A DNA stretch of 64,000 bases from Puniceicoccaceae bacterium (GTDB lineage Bacteria > Verrucomicrobiota > Verrucomicrobiia > Opitutales > Coraliomargaritaceae). Shown here in pieces: positions 38,899 to 48,023 of this stretch. The position numbers were made by a program, and so were the translations under genes. Location of the stretch: contig CACKVQ010000003.1 of NCBI GenBank assembly GCA_902603705.1, positions 1 to 64,000 of the forward strand, in the 5' to 3' direction. Position 1 is the first letter of the stretch. Each line of letters opens with the position of its first letter. The notes beneath the pieces are model-generated. The model did no database searches, was not told where the DNA came from, and saw only the letters and a list, made by a program, of their open reading frames with translations.

Positions 38899-39016
38899 GT
38901 CTGCTTTTAGCGTAACAAAGTGTAATTGTAATGTCATAATACGCCTAAACCGGCTATTTATAATGAACGAGAGATACCGATTGATGGATTAAACGAATTA
39001 CAATCTCTTGCGTCTT

Positions 39017-40468
39017 TTAGTGGATAATGTATTCTGGATCGTGATAAGCTTCAGGCTTGCCGAAGTTTGGATCTTTATAGCCTAGTTTTTTATCCCACCC
39101 CCATTGCTGAGGCATCAATTTAGCTTCCCACTTGGAATGCTCCTCAATCATATTTTGGAGCTTTTCTGGGTGCTGCTTTGCAATATTATTTGATTCTACC
39201 ATATCTTTATGTAAATCATAGAGTTCGAATGTTTTACCACTGTTCAGACTTACAGCTTTTAGATTACCTTTTCTTATGGCTTTTCGTGATCCCCAACTCC
39301 AATAGAGTGCTTCGTGGGGTGCCCCAGAGATACTTTCATCGATAAATGGGAGTAAATTGACACCATCGAGTTGCCAATTTGGGTCGATATCACCACCTGC
39401 TGCAGCGATAACTGTTGGCATTATATCCAGTGATATGATTGGTTTTGAGTATAATGAATTAGGCGAAATTTTACCAGACCACTGCATGCAAAATGGTACA
39501 CGCAGGCCACCCTCCCAGAACGTGGCTTTTTTTCCTTTCAGGGGATCATTAGGGGAAAATTCATGACCTCCATTATCGCTGAGGAAAATAATCAGGGTAT
39601 TTTCTACAAGACTATTCTGATCAAGAGCATCGATTATTTTGCCTATATTGTTATCCATGGAGTCTAGCATAGCCATAACCATTGCACGCTCGTGATCTGC
39701 TTTTGAGGCATATTTATCATAAATTTCTTGGGTAGATTGGAAGGGTCCATGAACTGCGTTAAAAGGTACGTAGCAAAGGAATGGCCAATCCTTATTATCA
39801 TTGATAAATTGCGCGGCTTGGTCGCCTATTTGATCGGTAAGATAATTTTCATTATCGCGTTGTATAACACCTTTAATAATGACATTTTTTTTGTTTATTC
39901 CACGGTCTTCGTAGGGCTTGCTAACAATTTTCTTATCACGGAAAATCGGATTGTGTTTACGATTCATGTCACCGATGAAGTTGGACGCTCCGTTATTGAA
40001 ACCGAAAAATTTATCCCAGCGATTAAAGGGCATCATACTTTCTGCTCTTCCGTCGTGGCTTTTACCAAAAAAGCCTGTGGTATAGCCAAGTGACTTCAGG
40101 CGTTCCGATAAAATGGGAAGATTTGTTGGGATACCTGGTTCTACCAACTTGTTGATTCTAAATGGGCCTGTGTTGTCCCAAAATCCAAAACTTTGCTGGT
40201 AGCGCCCAGTTAATAATCCTGCCCGTGATGGCGCGCAGACAGGACAGGTGACATATCCGTTTGTAAAACGCACGCCTTCCGAAGCGATGGAGTCGATATT
40301 AGGAGTAGGAACATCGCTGCCTTGATAACCGACATCGCCGTATCCTAGATCATCAGCCATGATGATAACGAAGTTTGGCAGGCGTGCGGCCTGCGAAAAG
40401 TAGCACAATATCAAGCTTGTTATTAGTAAAAGAGTAGGACGAGCGAATCGGGAAAATTTAATACTCAT
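39017..40468 (-). CDS. Secreted sulfatase (type I, formylglycine)
   Basis: A protein of 483 residues with a signal peptide (about 1-27, ending SQAAR). Seen: the metal site FVIIMADDLGYGD (Asp39, Asp40), the sulfatase signature CAPSRAGLLTGR with Cys78 as the formylglycine precursor (C-x-P-S-R), and later TLIIFLSDNGGHEF and ATFWEGGLRVPF. It would remove sulfate esters from glycans in the periplasm or outside. The exact sulfatase subfamily and substrate cannot be read here. Being 200 bases from the L-galactose operon, it could act on a sulfated L-galactose polymer, which is inference. An anaerobic or copper-dependent maturase is not in the window. Confidence 0.88.
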   Translation of the reverse strand: MSIKFSRFARPTLLLITSLILCYFSQAARLPNFVIIMADDLGYGDVGYQGSDVPTPNIDSIASEGVRFTNGYVTCPVCAPSRAGLLTGRYQQSFGFWDNTGPFRINKLVEPGIPTNLPILSERLKSLGYTTGFFGKSHDGRAESMMPFNRWDKFFGFNNGASNFIGDMNRKHNPIFRDKKIVSKPYEDRGINKKNVIIKGVIQRDNENYLTDQIGDQAAQFINDNKDWPFLCYVPFNAVHGPFQSTQEIYDKYASKADHERAMVMAMLDSMDNNIGKIIDALDQNSLVENTLIIFLSDNGGHEFSPNDPLKGKKATFWEGGLRVPFCMQWSGKISPNSLYSKPIISLDIMPTVIAAAGGDIDPNWQLDGVNLLPFIDESISGAPHEALYWSWGSRKAIRKGNLKAVSLNSGKTFELYDLHKDMVESNNIAKQHPEKLQNMIEEHSKWEAKLMPQQWGWDKKLGYKDPNFGKPEAYHDPEYIIH

Positions 40469-40500
40469 GTTTTTAATCGTGATTTAATCAGTAGAAGGTA

Positions 40501-41685
40501 TTAATAAACAAATGCGGGTATTAGTTTCGAAGGAATCGTCTGGAGCGCTTTACCCATACCTTTATTATGAGAGGTTGTTGCAATCACAAGACCGAGATCC
40601 TTGATGATGAAAATTAGCTGCCCACCCGCACCGCGGCCAGTGGTACAGTGCATTACCTTTCCCTCAACTTGGATCTTCGAACCCCACCAGAAATAACCAT
40701 ATGTGGAGCCTTGTCTATTTGTGTAGAGCGCCGCGGTTGCACGTTCTATGAACTCTGCCGGTATGTATTGCTTACCTTTGTATTTTCCTTCGTTCAGAAT
40801 GAGGCTTCCCAATTTTATCATGTCGCGCGAAGTAAAGCTGCTGCCGGCACCAGCTTTAGGTAGCCCACTGACATCAGTTTGCCAGCTGTAATTGGAGATG
40901 CCCAAAGGAGCGAGTAGTTGCTCTTTAATAAAGTCTTCGGCGGATCCGGGTACAATCACTTCTAGCACTTGCATAGTAATTGCAGGATCTGAGCCTTGGT
41001 ATTTGTAGTCTCTAGGAGGAGAAGCAATTAATGCGCTATGCGTGAGGTAGGCTTCGATCTGTTTCTGGCCCTTTAGCTGTCCACGTTGCCTCATAAGTTC
41101 TCTTTCTTTTACCTTATCAATACGAATTCCTGAGCGCATATTCATAGCCTCTGCTAATGTAATTTGCTCAGCACCAAGGACGATTTTTTCATGGTCAATA
41201 TCTTTAAGGAAGCTGAGTATTGGCTTATCCAGTTCAGCCATGGTAATGTATCCCAATTGTATTGCTCGGCCGATCGCCAAGGCTGTGTAGGACTTTGTAA
41301 TCGACATTTGAAAATGTGGGTAGTTCGAACGACCGCGGCGAAAATACGACTCGAAGAGCAGTTTTCCTCCTTGAGCGATCAGTAAGCTGTCAGTAGTACC
41401 GCGCTGTCCATCGGCGATTTCTTGGGCATATTTTAAAACGGTAGTTTTATCGCCGCCATCACTGCCTAGTACTCCTACGGTAATTCCATCTTCCTTAAAC
41501 ATAGGGCTTGTGCATATGTAAGATTTCTCAAGATAGGGCAGCTTAGCTTCTAGCGCGTAAGAGACATCTTCGACCTTGAGATCTGTGATTTCGGGTGCAA
41601 GAAGATCACTAGCAGCAGAGAGCGAAATGCAGCCTAATAGGATACAAGCTGTGAAAACTGGGTATGGTATTGGTAAATATTTCAT
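40501..41685 (-). CDS. Secreted serine hydrolase of the beta-lactamase (class C) family
   Basis: A protein of 394 residues from the ATG at 41685 (MKYLPIPYPVFTACIL, signal peptide through LSAAS); the ATG at 41694 adds three residues. The acylation motif S-x-x-K is Ser128-Ile-Thr-Lys131 in QMSITKSYTALAIG. A Tyr motif and a late HCTTGRGAGGQ close the fold. The GSAEDFIKEQLLAPLGISNYSW segment is typical of the esterase-like 6-aminohexanoate/EstB branch, so it is not expected to be a true resistance enzyme. It lies between two sulfatase loci, 32 bases before the upstream gene's stop, and is probably cotranscribed with the sulfatase at 39017. Confidence 0.75.
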   Translation of the reverse strand: MKYLPIPYPVFTACILLGCISLSAASDLLAPEITDLKVEDVSYALEAKLPYLEKSYICTSPMFKEDGITVGVLGSDGGDKTTVLKYAQEIADGQRGTTDSLLIAQGGKLLFESYFRRGRSNYPHFQMSITKSYTALAIGRAIQLGYITMAELDKPILSFLKDIDHEKIVLGAEQITLAEAMNMRSGIRIDKVKERELMRQRGQLKGQKQIEAYLTHSALIASPPRDYKYQGSDPAITMQVLEVIVPGSAEDFIKEQLLAPLGISNYSWQTDVSGLPKAGAGSSFTSRDMIKLGSLILNEGKYKGKQYIPAEFIERATAALYTNRQGSTYGYFWWGSKIQVEGKVMHCTTGRGAGGQLIFIIKDLGLVIATTSHNKGMGKALQTIPSKLIPAFVY

Positions 41686-41774
41686 AAAGATCATGATATT
41701 TGATTTCTGAATGATAAATATATTTCTTCAATGTGCGGCGTTTTTTTGAAATTATTTGCATTATTAATTTATTA

Positions 41775-41798
41775 ATGTAATCGACATATTAATTACAT
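41775..41798. promoter_or_regulatory. Inverted repeat in the divergent promoter region
   Basis: Arms ATGTAAT (41775-41781) and ATTACAT (41792-41798) are perfectly complementary around a 10-base spacer. It lies in the AT-rich gap between the divergent hydrolase gene (start 41685) and the LacI gene (start 41864). It could be an operator for that regulator, though it does not resemble the central-CG LacI consensus. Confidence 0.3.
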
Positions 41799-41863
41799 GA
41801 TACTGTATAATTGTTAATAGATAGTTTTTTTAATTTAACATTATTTAATTTAACAAATATTAA

Positions 41864-42958
41864 ATGAAAAAAAATCAGCTTAGTGGCATACGTCTTTTAG
41901 CAAAAAAGCTTAATGTTTCAACGGCCACTATCTCTCGTGCATTAAATCCTGATACTGCTCATTTAGTAAAGGAGGATCGCCGAAAGACTATATTAGAGTT
42001 GGCTGACAAGTTGCGGTATCGCCCAAATCCAGGTGCGCGTTTAATTCAGCGTGGGGTCAGTCCGACCATTACTGTCTTGGTCAATGAAGATCCGTGCGTC
42101 TTTACCTCTCCTTTTTACGGTAGACTCATTAGTGGCATTGTTCGGTCGATTCAAGGTACCGAATGGGATATGCGTATAAGCACGCTAAAGGATACAACTG
42201 GTGATATACTTGATAAATTTCGCCAAGTAGGTTTGGGGTGCTCAGGAATTATTTATATGGGACGAGTTCTGACGATTGAAGAGATGGATCTTCTCTCTCA
42301 GTATCATGGTCCTTTAGCTTTGTTGAGTTCTACGATTACACCAGAATACCCACTAGATAAGGTTCCTTGTCATGTTATAGGAGCAGATCATTACAACGGA
42401 GCTGCTACTGCTGCAAAGTTTTTAGTAGAGAAAGGTCATAGAGATATTGGTCTGATTCTTACACATGATGACGCTTGCAATCCAGAAAGTCTCGAACGGC
42501 CTATCGGCGGCGATCGAGACTTTCTGGAACGCAAAAGTGGTTATCTCGATGGACTTAAGGAAGCTGAAGTATCTATTAATAAGGATATGATTTTTTATGG
42601 TACTAATGAGCAAGGAACGGGTAGAGCTGGCTTCGACTACTTTAAGGGTAAAAAGCAGATGCCAACCGCGTTAATTTGCGATACTGACTTTATTGCTTTT
42701 GGCGCTATGAACCATGCTAGATATAATGGCCTTAATTGCCCAGATGATATTTCTATTATTGGCTTTGATGATGATCCGTGGGCAACTGCCTGCTCACCGA
42801 AATTGACAACTATCCACCAACCACTCGAACAATTGACGTCATTTGCGTTTGAGATTTTGACCGAATCAATCTTAGATTCTTCTGCAGATGTTAGGAAGCG
42901 TGTGATTTTAGATACACATTTAAAGATTAGGGAATCAGTCGGTTCTCCGCGTGAATAA
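41864..42958 (+). CDS. LacI-family transcriptional regulator
   Basis: A protein of 364 residues. The N-terminal helix-turn-helix (about 6-55, LAKKLNVSTATISRALNP) is followed by the hinge and a type I periplasmic-binding-protein-like effector domain (GAATAAKFLVEKGHRDIGLIL, PTALICDTDFIAFGAMNHA, ISIIGFDDDPWATACSPKLT). The effector is likely a sugar or sugar acid from the surrounding glycan genes. Divergent hydrolase-sulfatase genes and the downstream sulfatase are the likely targets. The repeats at 38864-38898 may be a further site. Confidence 0.9.
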   Translation: MKKNQLSGIRLLAKKLNVSTATISRALNPDTAHLVKEDRRKTILELADKLRYRPNPGARLIQRGVSPTITVLVNEDPCVFTSPFYGRLISGIVRSIQGTEWDMRISTLKDTTGDILDKFRQVGLGCSGIIYMGRVLTIEEMDLLSQYHGPLALLSSTITPEYPLDKVPCHVIGADHYNGAATAAKFLVEKGHRDIGLILTHDDACNPESLERPIGGDRDFLERKSGYLDGLKEAEVSINKDMIFYGTNEQGTGRAGFDYFKGKKQMPTALICDTDFIAFGAMNHARYNGLNCPDDISIIGFDDDPWATACSPKLTTIHQPLEQLTSFAFEILTESILDSSADVRKRVILDTHLKIRESVGSPRE

Positions 42959-43346
42959 GAGTTCCATATTGTATGACTTTTAATGTTGGAAACACATTCT
43001 TTACATTATTGTATTTAAGCTTGGCAATGCGTCAGTTTTTTGGCTCAAGCGAAACCAAGGATGCATAGATTTATGATCCGGTCTTAGCCGCAGAACTAAA
43101 TGGTATAGTCCTTAATTGGGAGTTGTGCGGATAGTCTGTCCAAATAGAATATCAGCTCTTAAATAATTGCCCAGGCCTGGATTGGTTGAATGCGCTGGAC
43201 AGAGTTTACCAGCGATCGTGAATCCAACCCATATCGCACGGGGGGGGGGGGGGGTTTTTTTTCTGAAGGCAGACTTTGAGGTAGCCTTAATTAATGATTC
43301 GCATCAAACCGTTTATTGTAATTTTAATTATGTAATCTTTTTTTGC
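42959..43346 (+). other. 388-bp leader between lacI and sulfatase, with a G15-T8 tract
   Basis: No convincing gene. The in-frame extension from 43167 to the sulfatase start reads through the G-tract as a glycine run and has no recognisable domain, so the sulfatase is started at 43347. The main feature is the homopolymer pair at 43240-43262. A promoter for the sulfatase should lie here. Confidence 0.5.
43240..43262 (+). repeat. Homopolymer tract G15 followed by T8
   Basis: Fifteen G residues at 43240-43254 run straight into eight T residues at 43255-43262, about 85 bases before the chosen sulfatase start. Long G runs are prone to slippage in replication and in sequencing, so the exact length is uncertain. 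Confidence 0.8.
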
Positions 43347-44948
43347 ATGCTTAGATTTAGTTCCATATTTCGCGCTTTGCTAGTAACCAGTGCCTTACCA
43401 CTCGGGCTTTTAGCTAAGTCTGATAAACCAAACATTTTGATCATATTCAGTGATGATCATGCGCTACGTACTATTAGCGCATATTCGGGAGAAGATGGAG
43501 TAATTCAGACACCAAATATCGATCGCTTGGCTAATGAGGGAGCTATTTTCACGCGTAGTTTTTGTGGAAATTCAATTTGCCAGCCAAGTCGTGCGACTAT
43601 CTTAACCGGTAAGCATTCTCATAAGCATGGTGTGATGACCAATGGCTCGAATTGGGACCCAAAACAGCCTGTATTTACACGTATGCTTAGCGAGGCAGGC
43701 TACCAGAGTGCGATGATAGGGAAATGGCATATGCATCCTTATCCTTCCGATGAATTCGATTATCATAAGACACTTACCGGTCATGGCGGTCAGGGTCGTT
43801 ACTATAATCCGCAGTTTGTTACCCACGAGGGTGATACAGTTATGGAGCCAGGCTACTCGACTGATATCATTACTACAGAGTCGATCGAATGGATGCAGGG
43901 GCGTGATTCATCGAAGCCATTTATCATGATGTGCCAGTTTAAGTCGCCTCATACCAATGTAATGCCGCCGCTTCGTAATTTGGATTTGTTTAAGAATACC
44001 AATATCCCAGTCCCAGACAGTTATCATAGTGATCATAGTGGCCGCAGTAAATATTTGAGTAAAACTTGGATGCAAATGAGTGGTATGAAGTCTGAGGAAG
44101 TTATTAAAACCGGCCCAGAAGCAAGTGCTTATGATTTGCCAGTTGGGGAGATGCAGAAAGAACGTGCACATAGGGTAGGCCTACCTGGTTTTTATGCCTA
44201 CATGACAGAAGAAGAGCTATCGCAGTGGCATGGGCATTATGACCCCATTAATGAAGAGTACGCGCGCCGCTTAGCAGAGGGGAAGGTTTCCAAGAAAGAG
44301 CAAGCTGAGTTTCCGTATCAGCGCTACATGAAAGACTATCTGCGCTGCGTAATTGCCATTGATCAAAATGTTGGGCGCATACTTGAATATTTGGAAAAGA
44401 GTGGTCTAGATGATAATACTATCGTCATTTATAGTTCCGATCAAGGATTCTTTCTCGGTGAGAACGGGTTTACGGATAAGCGCCTCGCAGATGATGTGAC
44501 GATGTCGATGCCGTTTTTAATCCGTTGGCCCGGTGTGGTAGCATCAGGGCAGCGAATTGATGCTATGATTCAAAACATAGATTATGCGCCCACGTTACTG
44601 GATGTTGCAGGACTAGAGGTGCCTGCGGATATGGACGGCGAATCTTTGCTTCCTATCCTAAAAGGGAACAGACCAGATGACTGGCGCGACTCGATCTATT
44701 ATCACTACTACCACAATGGTGCTTATAATTTACCTAAGATTGAAGCCGCCCGCTGTGATCGATATAAGTTGGTACGCTACTACGATCATAAGAAATTTGA
44801 TTTTGGTGAACAGTGGGAGCTGTTCGACCTTCTAAAAGATCCCACGGAGCAGCAATCAGTGTATGCAGATCCCGACTATGCATTGGAGCTCAACCAGATG
44901 AAGCGCGAACTTAGCCAGCTAAGAGATCGATACGGGGTAAGGAACTAG
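43347..44948 (+). CDS. Secreted sulfatase (type I, formylglycine)
   Basis: A protein of 533 residues. The ATG at 43347 starts at a signal peptide (MLRFSSIFRALLVTSALP, ending LLAKS); the longer frame from 43167 is rejected. Sulfatase marks: NILIIFSDDHA (Asp36, Asp37), the formylglycine motif CQPSRATILTGK with Cys78, SAMIGKWHMH, and TIVIYSSDQGFFLGENG. The long insert between about 190 and 310 and the NGAYNLPKIEAARCDRYKLV end resemble N-sulfoglucosamine or GlcNAc-6-sulfate type sulfatases, but the substrate is not assignable. It precedes a PF10091 glycoside hydrolase by 18 bases, so the pair is likely cotranscribed. Confidence 0.85.
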   Translation: MLRFSSIFRALLVTSALPLGLLAKSDKPNILIIFSDDHALRTISAYSGEDGVIQTPNIDRLANEGAIFTRSFCGNSICQPSRATILTGKHSHKHGVMTNGSNWDPKQPVFTRMLSEAGYQSAMIGKWHMHPYPSDEFDYHKTLTGHGGQGRYYNPQFVTHEGDTVMEPGYSTDIITTESIEWMQGRDSSKPFIMMCQFKSPHTNVMPPLRNLDLFKNTNIPVPDSYHSDHSGRSKYLSKTWMQMSGMKSEEVIKTGPEASAYDLPVGEMQKERAHRVGLPGFYAYMTEEELSQWHGHYDPINEEYARRLAEGKVSKKEQAEFPYQRYMKDYLRCVIAIDQNVGRILEYLEKSGLDDNTIVIYSSDQGFFLGENGFTDKRLADDVTMSMPFLIRWPGVVASGQRIDAMIQNIDYAPTLLDVAGLEVPADMDGESLLPILKGNRPDDWRDSIYYHYYHNGAYNLPKIEAARCDRYKLVRYYDHKKFDFGEQWELFDLLKDPTEQQSVYADPDYALELNQMKRELSQLRDRYGVRN

Positions 44949-44966
44949 AATAGTTAATCTACTGCG

Positions 44967-46646
44967 ATGCACCTTTTCTTCCTATATTTCGTTCTTTTTT
45001 TTGTAAATGCCTTCTCGTTATTGGGTGATGCTTTTCAAAATACTAATAGTGATATCCTTCCTGTGCAAAATCAGGTGGAATCTGAGAGTCGGATGCTAAT
45101 TAATAGTGGGTCGAAATATGGCTTGCGTGATGGTGAATCTATTCGAGCTCTAGCACGTCAATTACGCATAGATTTGATTTGGCGCCCTGGCGCCCTTCCT
45201 TTGTATCAAGTTCAGCGAGCTTCTACTGAGTTTGGTCCGTGGGAGGTTTTGCATAATCCTACAGATGAATTTCATATGTATAGCGATTACGTAGGAAAAG
45301 CTGATTGTAGGTACTTTTACAGGGTTCGTAATATTCGTCTTAGCAGAGAGGGGAATATAATAAATTCTACTAATTGGTCAGATGTGGTAAGTGCTAACAC
45401 GCTACCCTTCGAGCGCGATGACTTTATTGAAGAAGTTCAGGAGGCCTGCGTGCGTTTTTACTTTGAAGAGGCACATCCAGTATCGGGCTTATCGCAAGAA
45501 GGCGCACCCGGATGGGGAAATACCTCAGCTATTGGTTCCTCCGGTATGGGTATGGCTAATATCATTGTTGGGGTACACCGCGGATTTGTCTCTTATGAAC
45601 AAGGCGTTGCTCTTGCGTTGAAGATGTTACGTTTTTTGGATCAGAAGGCAACTCGCCAAGCTGGAGCTTTTGCTCATTGGATGGATGGTGAGACGGGGGA
45701 ACCGCGTAAGTTTGGTGTGAATGGAACAGCTGCAGACATAGTTGAGACGAGCTTTGTTATTCAGGGTGCTATTCTTTTGCGGGAATATTTTGATGGTAGT
45801 TTGCCAGATGAGCGAGAAATTGGTTTGATTGCGACACGTCTGGCAGCGCAAGTACAGTGGTCGCAGTTTATGTCCTATCGGTCAACTGGACCAGTTATGA
45901 TGTGGCATTGGAGCGCGGAAAATGGTCTAAGTGATTTGACTATACGAGGATTTCATGAGGCTATGATGCCCTACATTCTTGGGATAGGATCAGATACATA
46001 TTCTATCCCCGCGGATAGCTTTTATACTGGCTGGTATCATCCTGATTATGGTTTGGGAAATATCCGCAAAAATTTTGGTATTAAGCATACGTTAGGACGA
46101 GGGATAGGGTGGCCGCTATTTTTTGCTCACTACTCGCATATAGGTTTTGATCCAAGAATGATTAGTTATAAAGGACGGACTTATTTTGATCATTTTGTTG
46201 CCGCAACTAAGGTACATCGGGCTTATGCCGTTTCAAAAGCGGATAACTTTAAAGGCTACGAAAAAGTATGGGGACTCACCGCTAGTATGTCTCCTTTTGG
46301 TTACAAAGCGCATTATCCAGGGCGCGCAGATACTGGGACGATTGCCAGTACGGCTTCTCTATCTAGTATGCCTTATTTACCAGAAGGGGTTTTAAACTGT
46401 ATGGAGGCAATGTATCTTAACTATGGAGAGAAATTGTGGGGCTGTTTCGGCTTTTACAATGCCTTTAACCCGTCAAAGGATTGGGTAGCAAATAAGTATA
46501 TAGGAATCGAACTTGGACCTATCGCTCCGATGATTGAGAATTATCGTACAGGCCTTCTGTGGAAACTTTTTATGCGAGCTCCTGAGGTAAAACGGGCATT
46601 AACTCGTATCAATGCCTGCGCTATGAAGCAAAAAGGTCTTAGGTAA
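44967..46646 (+). CDS. Secreted glycoside hydrolase of the PF10091 (glycoamylase/GH144-like) type
   Basis: A protein of 559 residues. It has a signal peptide (about 1-22, FFLYFVLFFVNAFSLLG) and a fibronectin-like or beta-sandwich N-terminal domain (about 60-140, with the FYRVRNI strand). A catalytic (alpha/alpha)6 domain from about 150 carries GLSQEGAPGWGNTSAIGSSG, FAHWMDGETGEP, ADIVETSFVIQGAI, and YGLGNIRKNFG. The family includes beta-1,2-glucanases and uncharacterised glucan hydrolases. The C-terminus ends in a basic patch. It is the last gene before the tRNA-Ala island and 32 bases from the att copy. Confidence 0.75.
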   Translation: MHLFFLYFVLFFVNAFSLLGDAFQNTNSDILPVQNQVESESRMLINSGSKYGLRDGESIRALARQLRIDLIWRPGALPLYQVQRASTEFGPWEVLHNPTDEFHMYSDYVGKADCRYFYRVRNIRLSREGNIINSTNWSDVVSANTLPFERDDFIEEVQEACVRFYFEEAHPVSGLSQEGAPGWGNTSAIGSSGMGMANIIVGVHRGFVSYEQGVALALKMLRFLDQKATRQAGAFAHWMDGETGEPRKFGVNGTAADIVETSFVIQGAILLREYFDGSLPDEREIGLIATRLAAQVQWSQFMSYRSTGPVMMWHWSAENGLSDLTIRGFHEAMMPYILGIGSDTYSIPADSFYTGWYHPDYGLGNIRKNFGIKHTLGRGIGWPLFFAHYSHIGFDPRMISYKGRTYFDHFVAATKVHRAYAVSKADNFKGYEKVWGLTASMSPFGYKAHYPGRADTGTIASTASLSSMPYLPEGVLNCMEAMYLNYGEKLWGCFGFYNAFNPSKDWVANKYIGIELGPIAPMIENYRTGLLWKLFMRAPEVKRALTRINACAMKQKGLR

Positions 46647-46678
46647 ATTAAGTTACTAGTGCGCAAGGCCACTTCGTG

Positions 46679-46731
46679 AGGGTGGTGGAGCATAGCGGGG
46701 TCGAACCGCTGACCTCTTGCATGCCATGCAA
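46679..46731 (-). repeat. att copy: 3' part of tRNA-Ala (left end of island)
   Basis: Identical over 53 bases to 55102-55154. It covers the anticodon stem 3' side through the T arm and acceptor to CCA, plus four bases past it, but lacks the 5' half, so it is not a functional tRNA. It is the product of site-specific integration into the tRNA gene. Confidence 0.9.
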
Positions 46732-46767
46732 TTGATTCAGCTTTGACAATAGGAATATTTCCAAAAA

Positions 46768-46789
46768 TTGCCTAATTATTTGCCTATTT
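46768..46789. other. Candidate integrase arm-type repeat, left
   Basis: TTGCCTAATT-ATTTGCCTA-TTT holds two copies of TTGCCTA with a 12- to 13-base period. Nearly the same pair occurs at 54905-54927 inside the right end, and inverted at about 55350-55372 outside it. Symmetric placement near both att copies is what integrase arm sites look like. It lies directly upstream of the integrase gene. Confidence 0.4.
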
Positions 46790-46804
46790 GGTGCGTTTAG
46801 CACC
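46790..46804 (+). promoter_or_regulatory. Hairpin abutting the integrase start codon
   Basis: GGTGC (46790-46794) pairs with GCACC (46800-46804) around a 5-base loop, and the integrase ATG follows at once (46805). In an AT-rich region without a Shine-Dalgarno motif, such a stem could hold translation low. Confidence 0.35.
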
Positions 46805-47953
46805 ATGAAACTAAGAGAAAAGAGAAAAAAATTATACAGTACCAACAACCTATTCGTTTATAGTATATCAGATACTAGCTTTTGTATAGAAGGAGTAATA
46901 GGAGGAAATAGGATTAGGCGTAGAGCTAAGTCCATAGAGGAAGCTAGATATAAATGCCATGACCTAGAAGAGGGGCAGGGTAACCCTAATATTGTCCGCA
47001 CATACCTAGGCCCTTCACAGGTAAGGGATGCAGAGAAGGCTTTCTCACTATTGAGCGGGGATCAGTGTATTGTTCAGGTCGTTAGCTCATATATAAGCAA
47101 ACCTAAGCTAAAGAAGACACTTACAGAAGAGGCCGTATGGAAGTTCCTAGCTACCAAAGAAAACTGCTCAAAGAATACCTATAACCAAGCTAAGGGGCTT
47201 CTGATGAAGCTCGTTAATTGGGCCGATGGTAGGACATTGGACTCCATTAGCAGAGAGGATGCTCATAAGTACTTAAAAACGGCTAGGAGTGGTTCTTATA
47301 ACCACTACCTAAGGTTTGCTAAGAGTCTCTATAAATGGGCGATATCAGAGGGTTTAACGAATGATAATCCATTCAAGAATATAGCTCCAAAAACAAGGAT
47401 CCACACCGAAGTAAGCGTATTGTCATGTGACGAAGTACAGGCCCTTTTAGGGGCATCTGAAGCCCTCTATGGCGGTGAATTATTAGCTTATACAGCTATC
47501 ACTTTATTTGCGGGCTTAAGGCCTGATTCGGAGATGCGATACCTAACTTGGGAAGCTATAAATCTAGAAGATGCAGAGATTAGAGTAACTATGGGTAAGA
47601 CTAGGATACCTCGCACTGTGGACATACCTGAGAACCTAGTAAAGTGGCTGAGCAAATGTGATACAAGTCGTCCTATATATCCCAAGAACTTCCGCAGGAA
47701 GTGGGCAAAGGTCCGAAATAAAGCGGGTTTTAAGGGAGGAGCTGCTAAGACGCCCCAAGAAAAGGCTCAGGAGGCAGGACTGAAGCCATGGGTTAAGGAC
47801 TACACTAGGCATACAGCTATCAGCTACAGGGTGCGTCAGACAGGCGATATTCATAAGACAGCTACTTGGGCGGGTAATTCACCTGCTATTATTCGTTCAC
47901 ACTATCTAGGGCTTGTTAGTGGATCAGATGCTCTTGAATACACCTCTTTATAA
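46805..47953 (+). CDS. Tyrosine recombinase (phage/island integrase)
   Basis: A protein of 382 residues. The N-terminal part (about 20-90) looks like an arm-binding domain, followed by a SAM-like core-binding domain (about 100-200, TYNQAKGLLMKLVNWADG). The catalytic domain has the first Arg in LFAGLRPDSEMRYLTW, Lys in VTMGKTRIPRT, the second Arg335 in DYTRHTAISY, and the nucleophile Tyr367 in IIRSHYLG. The usual catalytic His before Arg335 is Asp332, and the His/Trp before the Tyr is Asn358; the latter is common in this subgroup. Its place beside a tRNA fragment fits a tRNA-Ala integrase. Two headless copies of its last 48 codons occur downstream. Confidence 0.9.
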   Translation: MKLREKRKKLYSTNNLFVYSISDTSFCIEGVIGGNRIRRRAKSIEEARYKCHDLEEGQGNPNIVRTYLGPSQVRDAEKAFSLLSGDQCIVQVVSSYISKPKLKKTLTEEAVWKFLATKENCSKNTYNQAKGLLMKLVNWADGRTLDSISREDAHKYLKTARSGSYNHYLRFAKSLYKWAISEGLTNDNPFKNIAPKTRIHTEVSVLSCDEVQALLGASEALYGGELLAYTAITLFAGLRPDSEMRYLTWEAINLEDAEIRVTMGKTRIPRTVDIPENLVKWLSKCDTSRPIYPKNFRRKWAKVRNKAGFKGGAAKTPQEKAQEAGLKPWVKDYTRHTAISYRVRQTGDIHKTATWAGNSPAIIRSHYLGLVSGSDALEYTSL

Positions 47954-48023
47954 TCAAAGTTGTAAATATTTAACTTTATAAATTATTGATTAGTAGCTAA
48001 TACTGATAAATCCTCAAAATTAT

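Noticed and set aside
40501-41685. Beta-lactam resistance gene
   Set aside because: The S-x-x-K fold is shared with many esterases and peptidases; the sequence and the glycan-degradation context do not support a resistance role.
43167-43346. Upstream extension of the sulfatase reading frame
   Set aside because: It encodes a glycine run from the G-tract and no signal peptide; the ATG at 43347 begins a clean signal peptide.
46648-46848. Minus-strand small frame across the att copy
   Set aside because: It is produced by the tRNA fragment and the integrase start read backwards; a similar frame appears at 54957-55166 for the same reason.
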